From: a candidate division KSB1 bacterium
Lineage (GTDB): Bacteria > Zhuqueibacterota > Zhuqueibacteria > JANLFK01 > Oleimicrobiaceae
NCBI GenBank assembly: GCA_034506335.1
Contig: JAPDPR010000045.1
Location: forward strand, 1-33,847
Direction of reading: 5' to 3'
DNA length: 33,847 nucleotides
Under the pieces are notes generated by a model. The model did no database searches. It had not been told where the DNA came from and saw nothing but the letters and a program-made list of their open reading frames with translations. This document shows positions 11,953 to 20,858 of this stretch, piece by piece. A program made the translations under genes and the position numbers. How positions within the stretch are numbered: the first letter of the stretch is position 1; the number at the start of each line of letters is the position of its first letter.

Positions 11953-12769
11953 GGTTTTTCTTGGCCTCGTCTTCTGACTTGACGTGATCTATTGCGCCTG
12001 GTACTTTCCGCAGTTCTTCCTCAAGCTCTGCCAGCACCTGGGGTGCGTGCACCCCGCGCAGGGACTCCAGGTGGTAACTTGCCATCCGCTGCAGCACCTT
12101 GTCGACCGCCGCACCCACTTCGGGGGCAACCAGCAGTTCGCTTGCGCGCAGAGGAGGCATACGTGCTACCCAGCGAAGCGCCGCCATTGCCGCCGGGCTG
12201 AGCGCCCCAACGGGTGCCGGACGACATCTGCTGCAAAAGTACCGCCCCCCTTCTACATCCAAAATTACTGGTCCTGCCAGCTGCTGTGCACCGCACTGGG
12301 CACACCGCTCCAACTCTGGCCGCACGCCATGCAGCTCCAAAAAGTGCATCTGGAAGCTGCGCACCACGTTCTTCAAGCCCCGCGGCGAGGTGTCCAGAGC
12401 CCGGAGGGTTTCAACCAGCAGGGCAAACAGAGCCGGATTTGGTGCTTCGCTCACTTCGGCCCGCAGCACCCACTCACAGGCCACCATGGCCAGCGCCATC
12501 CGCCCCAGCTCTGCATGGAGCCGCAAGAACGGCTCTACGATGTCCACCTGGCTAAGAAACTGGAGCTCGCGGGTCTCCTTCCGATAAAAGACCACGTGCA
12601 CGTAATTCGCAGGCTCCAGGCTTCCCCAGAAGCGACTGCGGGTGCTCCGGGCCCCTTTGGCCACCAGGCTGATTTTGCCAAAGGCCTTGGTGTACAGGGT
12701 CAAGAACTTGGTCATCTCGCCCTGCCTACGGCTGTGCAGGACGATGCCCTCTGTTTTGGCCAGTGGCAA
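11942..12769 (-). CDS. recO: DNA repair protein RecO
   Basis: RecO mediates RecA loading and strand annealing in the RecFOR pathway. The N-terminal OB fold is recognisable ([32 protein letters not shown]). The central helical part carries a four-cysteine zinc site (CAQCGAQ and CSRCRP). The length of 275 residues is typical. The start is TTG at 12769, preceded by GAGGGG with seven bases of spacing; this places the first 44 bases inside the 3' end of rsmA. No ATG in frame lies at a better place. The overlap implies translational coupling with rsmA. Confidence 0.92.
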   Translation of the reverse strand: MPLAKTEGIVLHSRRQGEMTKFLTLYTKAFGKISLVAKGARSTRSRFWGSLEPANYVHVVFYRKETRELQFLSQVDIVEPFLRLHAELGRMALAMVACEWVLRAEVSEAPNPALFALLVETLRALDTSPRGLKNVVRSFQMHFLELHGVRPELERCAQCGAQQLAGPVILDVEGGRYFCSRCRPAPVGALSPAAMAALRWVARMPPLRASELLVAPEVGAAVDKVLQRMASYHLESLRGVHAPQVLAELEEELRKVPGAIDHVKSEDEAKKNHEH

Positions 12770-13580
12770 GGTTGGCCCCTCGGATGCCTGGTGTCAGCAG
12801 GTTATAGAGGCGCACCAGTTCTCCCACTCCCACCTGCTCCGCACGGAGGGCCAGGAGCGGTTCGTTCAATCCAGCCAGGAAGCTTCTCTCGCACAGGCGG
12901 CCAAGGGCATTGCGCAACACTTTGCGCCGTTGGCCGAATGCGGCCCGGACAAACCGTGCAAAGAGAGCCCGATCCTCCACAGCAAAGCGCGGTTGGGCGA
13001 GGAAGCGCCATCGAACAATGGCTGAGTCCACCTTGGGTCGCGGCCGAAACACGTGCGGCGACACATCGAAGAGCAGCCGCACGTCGGCGAGCAGCTGGCT
13101 GTGCACCGCAAGCGGCCCATACTGTTTGCTCCCTGGGCCCGCCACTACGCGCAGCGCGACCTCTTTCTGCAGCATAAGGAGCATATCCTCGACCACCGCC
13201 GCCTGGTCCAGAACTCGAAAGATGATGGGCGCTGAGATGTTGTACGGTATGTTGCCGATCACGCGCAGACGCGCCTGAGGAGGTGCAAGCGCGGCCAACT
13301 CCACCGACAAAAAGTCGGCTTCCATCACTTGCACGCCCGGCATGCCAGCAAAGCGGTCTGCGAGCGCCGCGGCCAGGGTGCGATCCAGCTCCACCGCGAA
13401 GAGCTGCCGGACATTGCCAGCCAGCAAGGCAGTGAGCGCGCCTTGGCCGGGACCGATCTCCACCACCACATCTTGGGGTTGCGGCGCAAAGGCATGCACG
13501 ATTTTCCGCGCCACGTTCGGGTCAACAAGAAAATGCTGGCCCAGGCTACGCTTGGGACGCGGCACTGTCTTGAACTGCAC
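12726..13580 (-). CDS. rsmA: 16S rRNA (adenine1518-N6/adenine1519-N6)-dimethyltransferase RsmA/KsgA
   Basis: RsmA dimethylates two adjacent adenines in the 3' terminal helix of 16S rRNA during small-subunit assembly, using S-adenosylmethionine. The N-terminal PKRSLGQHFLVDPNVA, the SAM motif EIGPGQGALT, the acidic end of strand 2 (AVELDR), EADF, and the catalytic NIPYNIS are all present, with FRPRPKVDSAIV in the C-terminal half. The 284 residues include a short extra tail ([20 protein letters not shown]) made from the segment overlapping recO. The GTG at 13580 lies ten bases after the tatD stop. Confidence 0.96.
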   Translation of the reverse strand: MQFKTVPRPKRSLGQHFLVDPNVARKIVHAFAPQPQDVVVEIGPGQGALTALLAGNVRQLFAVELDRTLAAALADRFAGMPGVQVMEADFLSVELAALAPPQARLRVIGNIPYNISAPIIFRVLDQAAVVEDMLLMLQKEVALRVVAGPGSKQYGPLAVHSQLLADVRLLFDVSPHVFRPRPKVDSAIVRWRFLAQPRFAVEDRALFARFVRAAFGQRRKVLRNALGRLCERSFLAGLNEPLLALRAEQVGVGELVRLYNLLTPGIRGANLATGQNRGHRPAQP

Positions 13581-13590
13581 GCCTTCTCAC

Positions 13591-14379
13591 TCAGCTCGGC
13601 GTCGTTTCTGGTAACCCGAAGAGGCGCCGGGCATTGCCGGTGGTAACCTGCGCCACCTGTGCCACTGGGACACCGAGCACTGCAGCTGCCTTCTGTGCAA
13701 CCAGCTGCACGTAGGCCGGTTCGTTGCGCTTGCCCCTGTGGGGCTCAGGAGCCATGAATGGACAGTCTGTCTCCAAAAGCAGGCGGTCCAATGGCACTTC
13801 TGCCAAGACGGCGGCGGCCCGCGCGTTCTTGAAGGTCACCACACCCGTAAAAGACACGTAGTAGCCCATCTCCAGCACCTGGCGCGCGCCCTCAACGCCC
13901 GCCGGGAAACAGTGAAACACCCCCTGCCCTCGTTTGCCCATCACCTCGCGCACGATGGCGACCACCTCCTCCCACGCATCGCGGGCGTGAATGATCACCG
14001 GCAGCCGCAACTCCTTTGCCAGCTCCAGCAGCTGGCGAAAAAGAGTGCGCTGTACCTCACGCGGCGAGTGGTCGCGATAGAAATCCAGCCCGATTTCGCC
14101 GATGGCGACAACCTTGGGGTGCGAGGCCAGCGTCCGAAGCTCGGTCAATGCACTCTGCGTGGCCGTCTTTGCATCGTGCGGGTGAATGCCCACCGCCGCA
14201 TACAGGCCCGGGAACCGCTCGGCCAGCTGCACCGAGGCGCGGCTGCTCCGAAGGTCAACGCCCACGTTGATCAGAGTCGTGACTCCCGCCTCGTGCGCAC
14301 GGCGGATGACATCGTCCCGATCGCGGTCGAATTCGGGAAAGTCCAAATGCGCGTGGGTGTCAACCAACTCCACGCTCAC
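13591..14379 (-). CDS. tatD: TatD-family metal-dependent deoxyribonuclease
   Basis: This 262-residue protein has the TatD amidohydrolase motifs in order: DTHAHLDF (metal-binding HxH), AVGIHPHDA, IGEIGLDFYRD, RLPVIIHARDA, FHCFPAG, and LLLETDCPFMAPEPHRGKRN. Family members are 3'-5' exonucleases or DNases in DNA repair and degradation. The GTG at 14379 overlaps the metG stop as GTGA, which suggests translational coupling; a second GTG two codons in is possible. Metal-tatD-ksgA order is a conserved bacterial neighbourhood. Confidence 0.95.
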   Translation of the reverse strand: MSVELVDTHAHLDFPEFDRDRDDVIRRAHEAGVTTLINVGVDLRSSRASVQLAERFPGLYAAVGIHPHDAKTATQSALTELRTLASHPKVVAIGEIGLDFYRDHSPREVQRTLFRQLLELAKELRLPVIIHARDAWEEVVAIVREVMGKRGQGVFHCFPAGVEGARQVLEMGYYVSFTGVVTFKNARAAAVLAEVPLDRLLLETDCPFMAPEPHRGKRNEPAYVQLVAQKAAAVLGVPVAQVAQVTTGNARRLFGLPETTPS

Positions 14380-16436
14380 TGCACCTCGGCCCCAGCAGGA
14401 AACTCCTGGTCCGTGGTAACCAGCGCCAGGCGGCCGCTTTTTTCCACCGCGGCCAGCAACATGCCGCGCGACTCCACGCCGCGAATGGTGGCCGGGGCAA
14501 GATTGGCCACGACCACAATGGTCTTGCCCACAAGGTCCTCCGGCTTGTAATACTCCGCGATGCCGGCCACAATCTGCCTCTGCTCACCGCCGATGTCCAC
14601 TTGCAGACGGAGAAGCTTCTGGGTTTTTTCCACCGGCGCAGCCGCCACGACTTTGGCCGTGCGGAGCTGCACTCGCTTGAACTCTTCAAACGTGATCTGC
14701 TCTGCCATCGCGCTCTCCTTGGGCTCTGCCGGCTTTAGCTTGGCAATCTCCGGCTCGATCTCCTCTTGTTCGATCTTCCGAAACAGAATCTCCGGTTTCG
14801 AAAGGGTGTGTCCGGCGGGCAGGCGAATTGTTCCTGCCTGGTCCCATTGCTCCTCTTCAACGCCTCCCGGAAGCCCCAGCATCTTCCACATCCGCGCGGC
14901 AGAAAAGGGCAGGATGGGGCTTTGCAACACGGCTAAGGTGCGGACCGTCTGCAGGCAGACGTTAATGGTGGTCGCGCAGCGCTCAGGGTCGGTGCTCACC
15001 GTAAGCCAGGGCTCCTGGTCATTGAAATACTTGTTTGCCGCTCGGGCCAAATCCATCAAAGCAGAGGCAGCCCGGCGCAGCTCAAAGTGCTCCAAGAGTT
15101 CACCGATAGTCCGCGGTGCTTCCTCCAAAAGACGGAGCATCTCTCTGTCTGCCGCGCCGAGGGCTTTCCCTTCCGGCACCCTCCCGCCGAACTTGCTCTG
15201 GGCAAAGGCCAGTGTGCGGTTGACAAAATTGCCCAAAATATCCGCCAGCTCCCCATTGTTGCGCTGGCGAAAGTCCTCCCAGGTAAAGTCGGCATCCTTG
15301 GTCTCCGGGGCATTGGCAGCCAGCCAATAGCGCAGCGGGTCCGGCTCGAACCGCTCGAGGTACTCCCGCAGCCACACCGCGTAGTTGCGGCTGGTGCTGA
15401 GCTTCGCGCCGGCAATATTCAAGAACTCGTTGGCGGGAATCTCATCCGGCAGGATGAACTCTCCGTGCCCCATCAACATGGCCGGCCAGAGGATCGCGTG
15501 AAAGACGATGTTGTCCTTGCCGATAAAGTGGACCAGCCGCGTGTCCGGGCTCAGCCACCACTCCCGCCAGCGCTCTGGGTCGCCAATGGATTCGGCCCAG
15601 TCCTTGGTAGCAGAGATGTAGCCAATCGGGGCCTCGAACCAGACGTAAATGACCTTCCCCTCGTAGCCGGGCAGAGGCACCGGCACACCCCACGGCAGGT
15701 CCCGGGTGACGGCCCGGTCCTCCAGACCTTCGGCGAACCAGCCGCGGCAGTAATTCAGCACATTGTCCTTCCAGTTCTTCTTGGCTCCGAGCCACTGCTC
15801 CAACCGTTCCTGGAAGGCGCGGAGCCTAAGGAAGAGGTGGGTCGAGGGACGCAGTTCCGGTCGCCCACCACAGACCTTGCAGTACGGTTCGATGAGGTCA
15901 GTGGGGCTGAGCGAGCTTCCGCAGCGCTCACACTGGTCGCCCCGTGCACCATCAGCGCCACACTTTGGGCACTTGCCCTCCACGTATCGATCGGCGAGGA
16001 AGCGATTGCAGGTGGGACAGAAGTACTGTTCCACCGCTTTCTCGACCAAGTACCCGGCCTGATATAGGCGGAGGAAGAAATCTTGCGCTGTCTTGTGGTG
16101 CACCGGAAGCGAGGTGCGAGAGAAGCGATCGAAGCTTATGCCGAAACGTGCAAAGCTCTCCTTGTGGTCGTGATGCCAATGGTCCACCACCTCCCTGGGG
16201 GTGACTCCCTTGGCCTCGGCGGCAATGGTAATAGGCACGCCGTGCTCATCGGTGCCACAGATGAACAGGACTTGGCGCCCCTTGAGGCGCTGGAAACGCA
16301 CGTACACGTCGGCAGGAAGGTAGGCTCCCGCCAGGTGGCCCAAGTGAATGGGTCCGTTGGCGTAAGGGAGCGCAGCTGTCACCAGCACGCGTCGGAAGGA
16401 TTCTCTGGGGTCATTAGATGCACCAAAAGAGGCCAT
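14376..16436 (-). CDS. metG: Methionyl-tRNA synthetase with C-terminal tRNA-binding domain
   Basis: The enzyme charges tRNA-Met. The class I HIGH motif appears as PIHLGHLAGAY. A double zinc knuckle follows (CPTCNRF...CPKCGADG...CERCGSS...CKVCGG). The KMSKS loop is AKLSTSRNYAVWL, the variant known in MetG1-type enzymes. The last 105 residues form an EMAP/Trbp111-like tRNA-binding OB fold (FEEFKRVQLRTAKVVAAAPV, GIAEYY). At 686 residues it is full length. The ATG at 16436 lies nine bases after the ricT-like stop and has AAGGTGAG upstream. Confidence 0.97.
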   Translation of the reverse strand: MASFGASNDPRESFRRVLVTAALPYANGPIHLGHLAGAYLPADVYVRFQRLKGRQVLFICGTDEHGVPITIAAEAKGVTPREVVDHWHHDHKESFARFGISFDRFSRTSLPVHHKTAQDFFLRLYQAGYLVEKAVEQYFCPTCNRFLADRYVEGKCPKCGADGARGDQCERCGSSLSPTDLIEPYCKVCGGRPELRPSTHLFLRLRAFQERLEQWLGAKKNWKDNVLNYCRGWFAEGLEDRAVTRDLPWGVPVPLPGYEGKVIYVWFEAPIGYISATKDWAESIGDPERWREWWLSPDTRLVHFIGKDNIVFHAILWPAMLMGHGEFILPDEIPANEFLNIAGAKLSTSRNYAVWLREYLERFEPDPLRYWLAANAPETKDADFTWEDFRQRNNGELADILGNFVNRTLAFAQSKFGGRVPEGKALGAADREMLRLLEEAPRTIGELLEHFELRRAASALMDLARAANKYFNDQEPWLTVSTDPERCATTINVCLQTVRTLAVLQSPILPFSAARMWKMLGLPGGVEEEQWDQAGTIRLPAGHTLSKPEILFRKIEQEEIEPEIAKLKPAEPKESAMAEQITFEEFKRVQLRTAKVVAAAPVEKTQKLLRLQVDIGGEQRQIVAGIAEYYKPEDLVGKTIVVVANLAPATIRGVESRGMLLAAVEKSGRLALVTTDQEFPAGAEVQ

Positions 16437-16445
16437 GGTCTGTTC

Positions 16446-17285
16446 TCACCTTTTCTTCTTGCCGCTCTTTTCCCCTTTTGCCACCACCTGGCACTTGGCG
16501 AGTTCCTCGCGGGTCAGGATGTCCACGGTCTGGTCCTCGTAGCGGATATGCACCCGCTCGCGGAAGATGTCCACCTTCTCCAGGACACCGGTCCCCTTAC
16601 TCGTCTTGACCAGGGATCCCACCTCGGGGAATGAGGCCAGCGCGGATTTGTAGAACTGGCGCTCATAGACAAGGCAGCAAAGCAAGCGGCCGCAAAGGCC
16701 CGACAGCTTTTGCGGATTGAGCGGCAGGTTCTGTTCTTTGGCACATTGGGTGGTGACCGGTTCGAATTCCCGCAAGAAGGTGTTGCAACAGAGCTGTCGG
16801 CCACAGGCGCCAAAGCCGCCGATGCGCCGTGCCTCATCCCGAACGCCAATCTGCCGCAGCTCGATACGGACGCGGTACTCGGCGGCAAGATCTTTCACGA
16901 GTTCGCGAAAGTCCACCCGCTTCTCTGCGGTGAAATAGAAGGTGATCTTGTTGCAGTCGAATTGGAACTCCACATCCACCAACTTCATCGCCAGGCCGTG
17001 CTTGGCAATCTTCTCCTTGCAGACCTGGAAGGCCTCGGCTTCCTTCTCGCGATTGGCCCGATAACGCTCCATGTCTGCTGGGCTTGGTTTACGCAGGATG
17101 TTGCGCACCGTCATGCCAGCGGCCTTGCGGTCGATGAGTGGCCCCACTTGGTTGACTACGCCAAGATCTTCGCCGCGCGCCGCCTCCACAATGGCATAGT
17201 CGCCGGGCTTGAACGGAAACTGTTGCGGATTGGCAAAAATCTCTTTTCGCTCGCCTTTGAACACTATCTCTATGTAGTCAGACAT
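16446..17285 (-). CDS. PSP1-domain protein, RicT/YaaT-like
   Basis: This 279-residue protein carries the PSP1 domain. It includes the paired cysteine-rich motifs GGFGACGRQLCCNTFL and LSGLCGRLLCCLVYE, which in Bacillus RicT help hold Fe-S clusters of the RicA-RicF-RicT complex that assists RNase Y-dependent mRNA processing. No ricA or ricF homologue is seen in the window. The lysine-rich tail (KGEKSGKKKR) may contact RNA. The ATG at 17285 overlaps the holB stop by eight bases and has a strong AGGAGG seven bases upstream. The holB-ricT pair is conserved in many bacteria. Confidence 0.9.
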   Translation of the reverse strand: MSDYIEIVFKGERKEIFANPQQFPFKPGDYAIVEAARGEDLGVVNQVGPLIDRKAAGMTVRNILRKPSPADMERYRANREKEAEAFQVCKEKIAKHGLAMKLVDVEFQFDCNKITFYFTAEKRVDFRELVKDLAAEYRVRIELRQIGVRDEARRIGGFGACGRQLCCNTFLREFEPVTTQCAKEQNLPLNPQKLSGLCGRLLCCLVYERQFYKSALASFPEVGSLVKTSKGTGVLEKVDIFRERVHIRYEDQTVDILTREELAKCQVVAKGEKSGKKKR

Positions 17286-18375
17286 TGCGCTTCCTCCTGA
17301 GGGCGCTCCTCAGGTGTTGAAAGAGCACGATGAGCACCAGACTCAACTCCAGGTTGCGGTCGATGCGCGCCATCGCCTCCTCAATCGCACCGGTTGCGGC
17401 ATCGAAGTCGATATGCTCAAATGCCCCTACAAATTTCTTCAGCCAGTCAAGGCGGTCAAAGTTGACCAGGAGGCCTGCCGCCTGAGGGTCCTGCTCCAGC
17501 GTGGTCAGCACCAGGGCGTCGTGAAAGACGCCGAGCAGCACGCGGAGGTACTCCTTCACCAGCGCCTTGTCCCCCAGCTGCCGAAGCTGCTCGGCTTGCA
17601 AGACGTGGTCATGGTCGGCGCGGATCGCCACCCGGAGGAGTTCGATCGCTTCATCGCGGCGCCGGTTCAGGTCCTGATCTAGCCACTCGATGGCCTTGCG
17701 ATAGCTGCCACATGCCATGCCAGCGATGAGACGGGCCTGCTCCACAGGCACCTGCCTCCGCTCCACCAAGGCCGCCTGGATCTGCTGCGGCGTGAGCAGA
17801 GAAAAGCGCACCAGCTGACACCTGGAAACGATAGTGGGCAACAACGCCTGCACCATCGTCGTGGTGAGGATGAAAGTGGTGGCAGGTGGTGGTTCCTCAA
17901 GGAGCTTGAGCAGCGCATTGGCGGCTTCTGCCCTCATTGCCTCTGCCTCGGCGATGATCACCACCCGCCCCCGGCCTTCGAATGATTTCATGCTGCTGTC
18001 GTAGCGCAGAGCCCGGATGCGCTCAATGGGAATGACCGGATTTGCCCACGGGCGCAGCCTGGCGTACGGCTCGCGCGCTACACTGTCCAGAATCTCACGC
18101 TCCCGATCCACGTCCAGTTTGGGCGGTGCGGGGAAAACAAAGCGCACGTCCACGTGGTTTAGGGTCGCCACTTTTCGGCAATTGGGGCATGTGCCGCAGC
18201 CCCATGCGCCAGGGGTATGGCAGAGGATCGCCTGTGCCAGGGCTAACGCCATGGCCTCTTTTCCCACACCGTCGGGGCCAAGAAAGAGGTACGCATGGGC
18301 CAGTCGCCCCCGCTGCAAGGCCCGTTCAAGAACTCGTTTGGGCCCCTCTTGTCCTATGACCAAATCGAAAGCCAT
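17278..18375 (-). CDS. holB: DNA polymerase III delta-prime-type clamp-loader subunit HolB
   Basis: The 365-residue protein is an AAA+ clamp-loader subunit. It has FDLVIGQEGPKRVLERAL at the N-terminus, a P-loop-like GPDGVGKE (the usual Ser/Thr after Lys is Glu, as expected for a delta-prime that need not hydrolyse ATP), and a zinc site CHTPGAWGCGTCPNCRK. Further on are the NALLKLLEEPPPATTFILTT sensor region and the arginine-finger motif IVSRCQLVRF. I chose the ATG at 18375 because MAFDLVIGQ is the family start. It follows the EnvC-like stop by 22 bases and overlaps the ricT-like gene. Confidence 0.92.
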   Translation of the reverse strand: MAFDLVIGQEGPKRVLERALQRGRLAHAYLFLGPDGVGKEAMALALAQAILCHTPGAWGCGTCPNCRKVATLNHVDVRFVFPAPPKLDVDREREILDSVAREPYARLRPWANPVIPIERIRALRYDSSMKSFEGRGRVVIIAEAEAMRAEAANALLKLLEEPPPATTFILTTTMVQALLPTIVSRCQLVRFSLLTPQQIQAALVERRQVPVEQARLIAGMACGSYRKAIEWLDQDLNRRRDEAIELLRVAIRADHDHVLQAEQLRQLGDKALVKEYLRVLLGVFHDALVLTTLEQDPQAAGLLVNFDRLDWLKKFVGAFEHIDFDAATGAIEEAMARIDRNLELSLVLIVLFQHLRSALRRKRNV

Positions 18376-18397
18376 GCTCCTGCGGCTCCGCACGCCC

Positions 18398-19576
18398 TCA
18401 TCGTGGGGAAGGGCTGAGCCAGTCGAGAGGATTGAAGTGCTGCGTACCCTTCCACACCTCAAAGTGCAGGACAGCCCCACCCATCACGCCCTCTTCACCC
18501 ACTGTGCCGATGGTCTGACCAGCCTCCACATTTTCCTGTTGCACCACGTGGATCTCGCCCAACCGCGCGTAGACGGTGTAATAGCCTTCGCCATGTTCGA
18601 CGATAACGATGTTCCCTCCCCCGCGTTGCCATGTGATCACTGCCACCCGGCCATTGGCAACACAACGGACCGGCGCACCTTCCCGGCCCTCGATATCCAC
18701 CCCGATGTTTTGCGTAATGGTGCCCAACTGCGGGTGTTTGTTACGTCCGTACCTGCCCACCACTCGGCCAGGAGTTGGCCACGGGAGTCGTCCCTTCTGT
18801 GCCGCAAGCCCACGATAGGTGGTGATCTGCGCCGGAGGCGAGGCCAGGCGTTTCTCCTCGACGGCGGAGATCATCTTTTCGATGCGCTGGGCTGCTTGCT
18901 GGTACTCCTGCAGCCGACGCTGGAGCTGCTTCTTATCGCTGCGCACTTCGGCCAGCAGCTTGCCGCGTGTGCTGCGACTGGCGCGCAGGTTCTCCTGCTC
19001 CCGGCGCTTCTCGGCAAGAAGACGCGCCTGCTCCTCCTTCTGCTGCCGCAAGAGTGCTTGCTGTAGCGCGAGGTCCTCTCGTTTGGCCGCCAGGTTACGC
19101 AGACGCGCTCGGTCGGCTTCGGCCAGGCGTTTCTGCAACCGCAGCCACGCCCGCGCCTGGGTCAGCGAGCGGGATCGGAGGAACAGCTCCAGGTCTTTCG
19201 TCCGCCCGTATTTGTAGTAATGCAGGATCCGCGCACGCAGATTGTCTCTGATTCGCGTCGCCTCCCACTCGGTCCGCGTGGCCTCTCGCTCGAGCCTAGT
19301 GATGGACTCCTGGGTGCGCCGCTCCTGGCGTTCCAAGGACTGCAAGACGCCGCGCGTCAGGGCGATCTCACGGTCCAGGCTTGCTAACATGTCCAGAAGT
19401 GCGGACTCTCGTTTTTCCTTTTGTGCAAGTTGCGCCCGGTAGCGTTCAACCTCGGCCCGCACGCGCCGTAGCTCTTGCTGCTGCTCGTCCGTAGCCTGCG
19501 CCGCCACCACTGCCACCCATCCCACAAGGAGCCAAAGGGCGAAGCGCAATGCTCTTGTCCTTTTCGCTCCCCACAT
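18398..19576 (-). CDS. EnvC-like murein hydrolase activator (degenerate M23/LytM)
   Basis: This 392-residue exported protein has a signal-like segment (residues 10-26, LRFALWLLVGWVAVVAA). A long coiled coil (about 28-245) is followed by a C-terminal LytM fold (about 265-385). The zinc-peptidase residues are not complete. The HxxxD motif reads NIGVD (Asn290, Asp294), the YAHL motif reads YARL (Arg338), and the HxH motif reads VLH (Val369, His371). This is the EnvC pattern, in which the fold activates amidases for septal peptidoglycan splitting rather than cutting itself. The ATG at 19576 has GGAAGGAG 13 bases upstream. If the candidate promoter at 19584-19612 is used, the RNA would start next to this ATG. 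The in-frame TTG at 19549, with AAAAGGA before it, would then be the better start. Confidence 0.88.
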   Translation of the reverse strand: MWGAKRTRALRFALWLLVGWVAVVAAQATDEQQQELRRVRAEVERYRAQLAQKEKRESALLDMLASLDREIALTRGVLQSLERQERRTQESITRLEREATRTEWEATRIRDNLRARILHYYKYGRTKDLELFLRSRSLTQARAWLRLQKRLAEADRARLRNLAAKREDLALQQALLRQQKEEQARLLAEKRREQENLRASRSTRGKLLAEVRSDKKQLQRRLQEYQQAAQRIEKMISAVEEKRLASPPAQITTYRGLAAQKGRLPWPTPGRVVGRYGRNKHPQLGTITQNIGVDIEGREGAPVRCVANGRVAVITWQRGGGNIVIVEHGEGYYTVYARLGEIHVVQQENVEAGQTIGTVGEEGVMGGAVLHFEVWKGTQHFNPLDWLSPSPR

Positions 19577-19583
19577 GGAAGTT

Positions 19584-19612
19584 AAGATACTCCTTCCTCC
19601 CGACAAAATCAA
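19584..19612 (-). promoter_or_regulatory. Candidate promoter before the EnvC-like gene
   Basis: On the minus strand TTGATT (19607-19612) and TATCTT (19584-19589) are 17 bases apart, each matching the sigma70 consensus at four of six positions. The sequence overlapping the -35 (19609-19625, GGCAACTTTCCGGTTGA) matches 16 of 17 bases of the same region at the STAS promoter (23273-23289). The rest of the 88-bp gap after anmK holds a GC-rich stretch but no clear terminator. Confidence 0.45.
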
Positions 19613-19664
19613 CCGGAAAGTTGCCAGGCCCTCCCTCTCCTGCGCGACGCGCGGTCTTGGCTCC

Positions 19665-20855
19665 TCAGGGAAGGCAGATCTTGCCAAGCACGGTCCGCGC
19701 ACGCGCACCCGTGGCACCCGGAAGATTACCCGCCGAACCCGCAATGGTCTCGTTGGCAAGCACGGCGAAGGCGATGGCCTCCTTTGCCTCCCCAAGGATG
19801 CCATGCTGGTCACTCCGCTCCACCACTGTTTGTGGACCGAGCCTCTGCCTGATCATCTCCATCAACGTGGGGTTAGAGGCTCCGCCGCCACTCACAATGA
19901 GGCGGTGTAACGGTCGTGCAGTTCCACCGTATCTCTGTAGGGCTTCGGCAATGCTTACCGCCGTGAGGGCCGTAGCGGTAGCCACCATATCGGCCGGTGC
20001 CAGCGCAAGCTGCTGTCCTCTAGCTGCCAACGCATTGGCGAAATGCTCCCCAAACTGCTCTCGGCCCGTCGACTTCGGAGGGAGGAGGGCGAAAAACGGG
20101 TGCTCCATGAGTTCATCCAAAAGGCCAGCGTGCACCTGCCCCATAGCAGCCACCTGACCGTCCCTGTCAAAGGGTCGCCGGAAAAGCCGGCGCATGAGTC
20201 CATCGATTACCATATTGCCCGGGCCGGTATCAAAGGCCAACACTTCTGCTGGTGAACAGCCGGCGGGGAGCAGGGTGACGTTGGCAATCCCGCCGATGTT
20301 GAGCAGGCACCGGTTCTCCTGGGGGCTGCGAAACAGGAGATAGTCCACAAAGGGTACCAGAGGGGCGCCTTGGCCACCTACGGCAATATCGGCGGGCCGA
20401 AAATCGCCGACGGTGACAACTCCTGTGCGCTTGGCTATCACGGCCGGCTCCCCAATCTGAAGTGTGCCACTTAGCACGCGCCCGCAGTACTGATGCGGCA
20501 CCGGAAGGTGATGGATGGTCTGTCCATGCGAACCGATGAGGTCGACGGACGACGGGGCCATTCCGGCTTCGGCAATTGCGTGCAGCGCGGTCTCGGCGAA
20601 GAGCTCCCCCAATAAGAAATTGAGTCGGCAAATGCGGTCCACGCGCCCGGTACGCGGCACGGAGCAGGCCCGGATCTCCTTGCGCACCTCCGGCGGTAAG
20701 GGCCGTGAGAGGAAATGTACGACTTGGAGGCGAAGCCCTTCGCCTGCCCCGGTAATCCGGCACACTGCCGCGTCGACGGCATCCGCTGAAGTGCCGGACA
20801 TCAGCCCCACTACCACCCGTTCGGACTTCTGCCACAGTTCAGCCAAGGGCCGCAC
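19665..20855 (-). CDS. anmK: Anhydro-N-acetylmuramic acid kinase AnmK
   Basis: AnmK hydrolyses and phosphorylates 1,6-anhydro-MurNAc to MurNAc-6-phosphate in peptidoglycan recycling in the cytoplasm. The ATP-binding motif VGLMSGTSADAVDAAV, DLIGSHGQTIHHLP, the GGQGAPLVPFVDYLLF segment, LLNIGGIANVTLLP, AFDTGPGNMVID and LIVSGGGASNP are all in order. The 396 residues fit the family. The GTG at 20855 has AAGG eight bases upstream and lies three bases after the stop of the kinase gene before it, so the two sugar kinases are almost certainly co-translated. MurQ is not visible here. Confidence 0.95.
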   Translation of the reverse strand: MRPLAELWQKSERVVVGLMSGTSADAVDAAVCRITGAGEGLRLQVVHFLSRPLPPEVRKEIRACSVPRTGRVDRICRLNFLLGELFAETALHAIAEAGMAPSSVDLIGSHGQTIHHLPVPHQYCGRVLSGTLQIGEPAVIAKRTGVVTVGDFRPADIAVGGQGAPLVPFVDYLLFRSPQENRCLLNIGGIANVTLLPAGCSPAEVLAFDTGPGNMVIDGLMRRLFRRPFDRDGQVAAMGQVHAGLLDELMEHPFFALLPPKSTGREQFGEHFANALAARGQQLALAPADMVATATALTAVSIAEALQRYGGTARPLHRLIVSGGGASNPTLMEMIRQRLGPQTVVERSDQHGILGEAKEAIAFAVLANETIAGSAGNLPGATGARARTVLGKICLP

Positions 20856-20858
20856 GTG

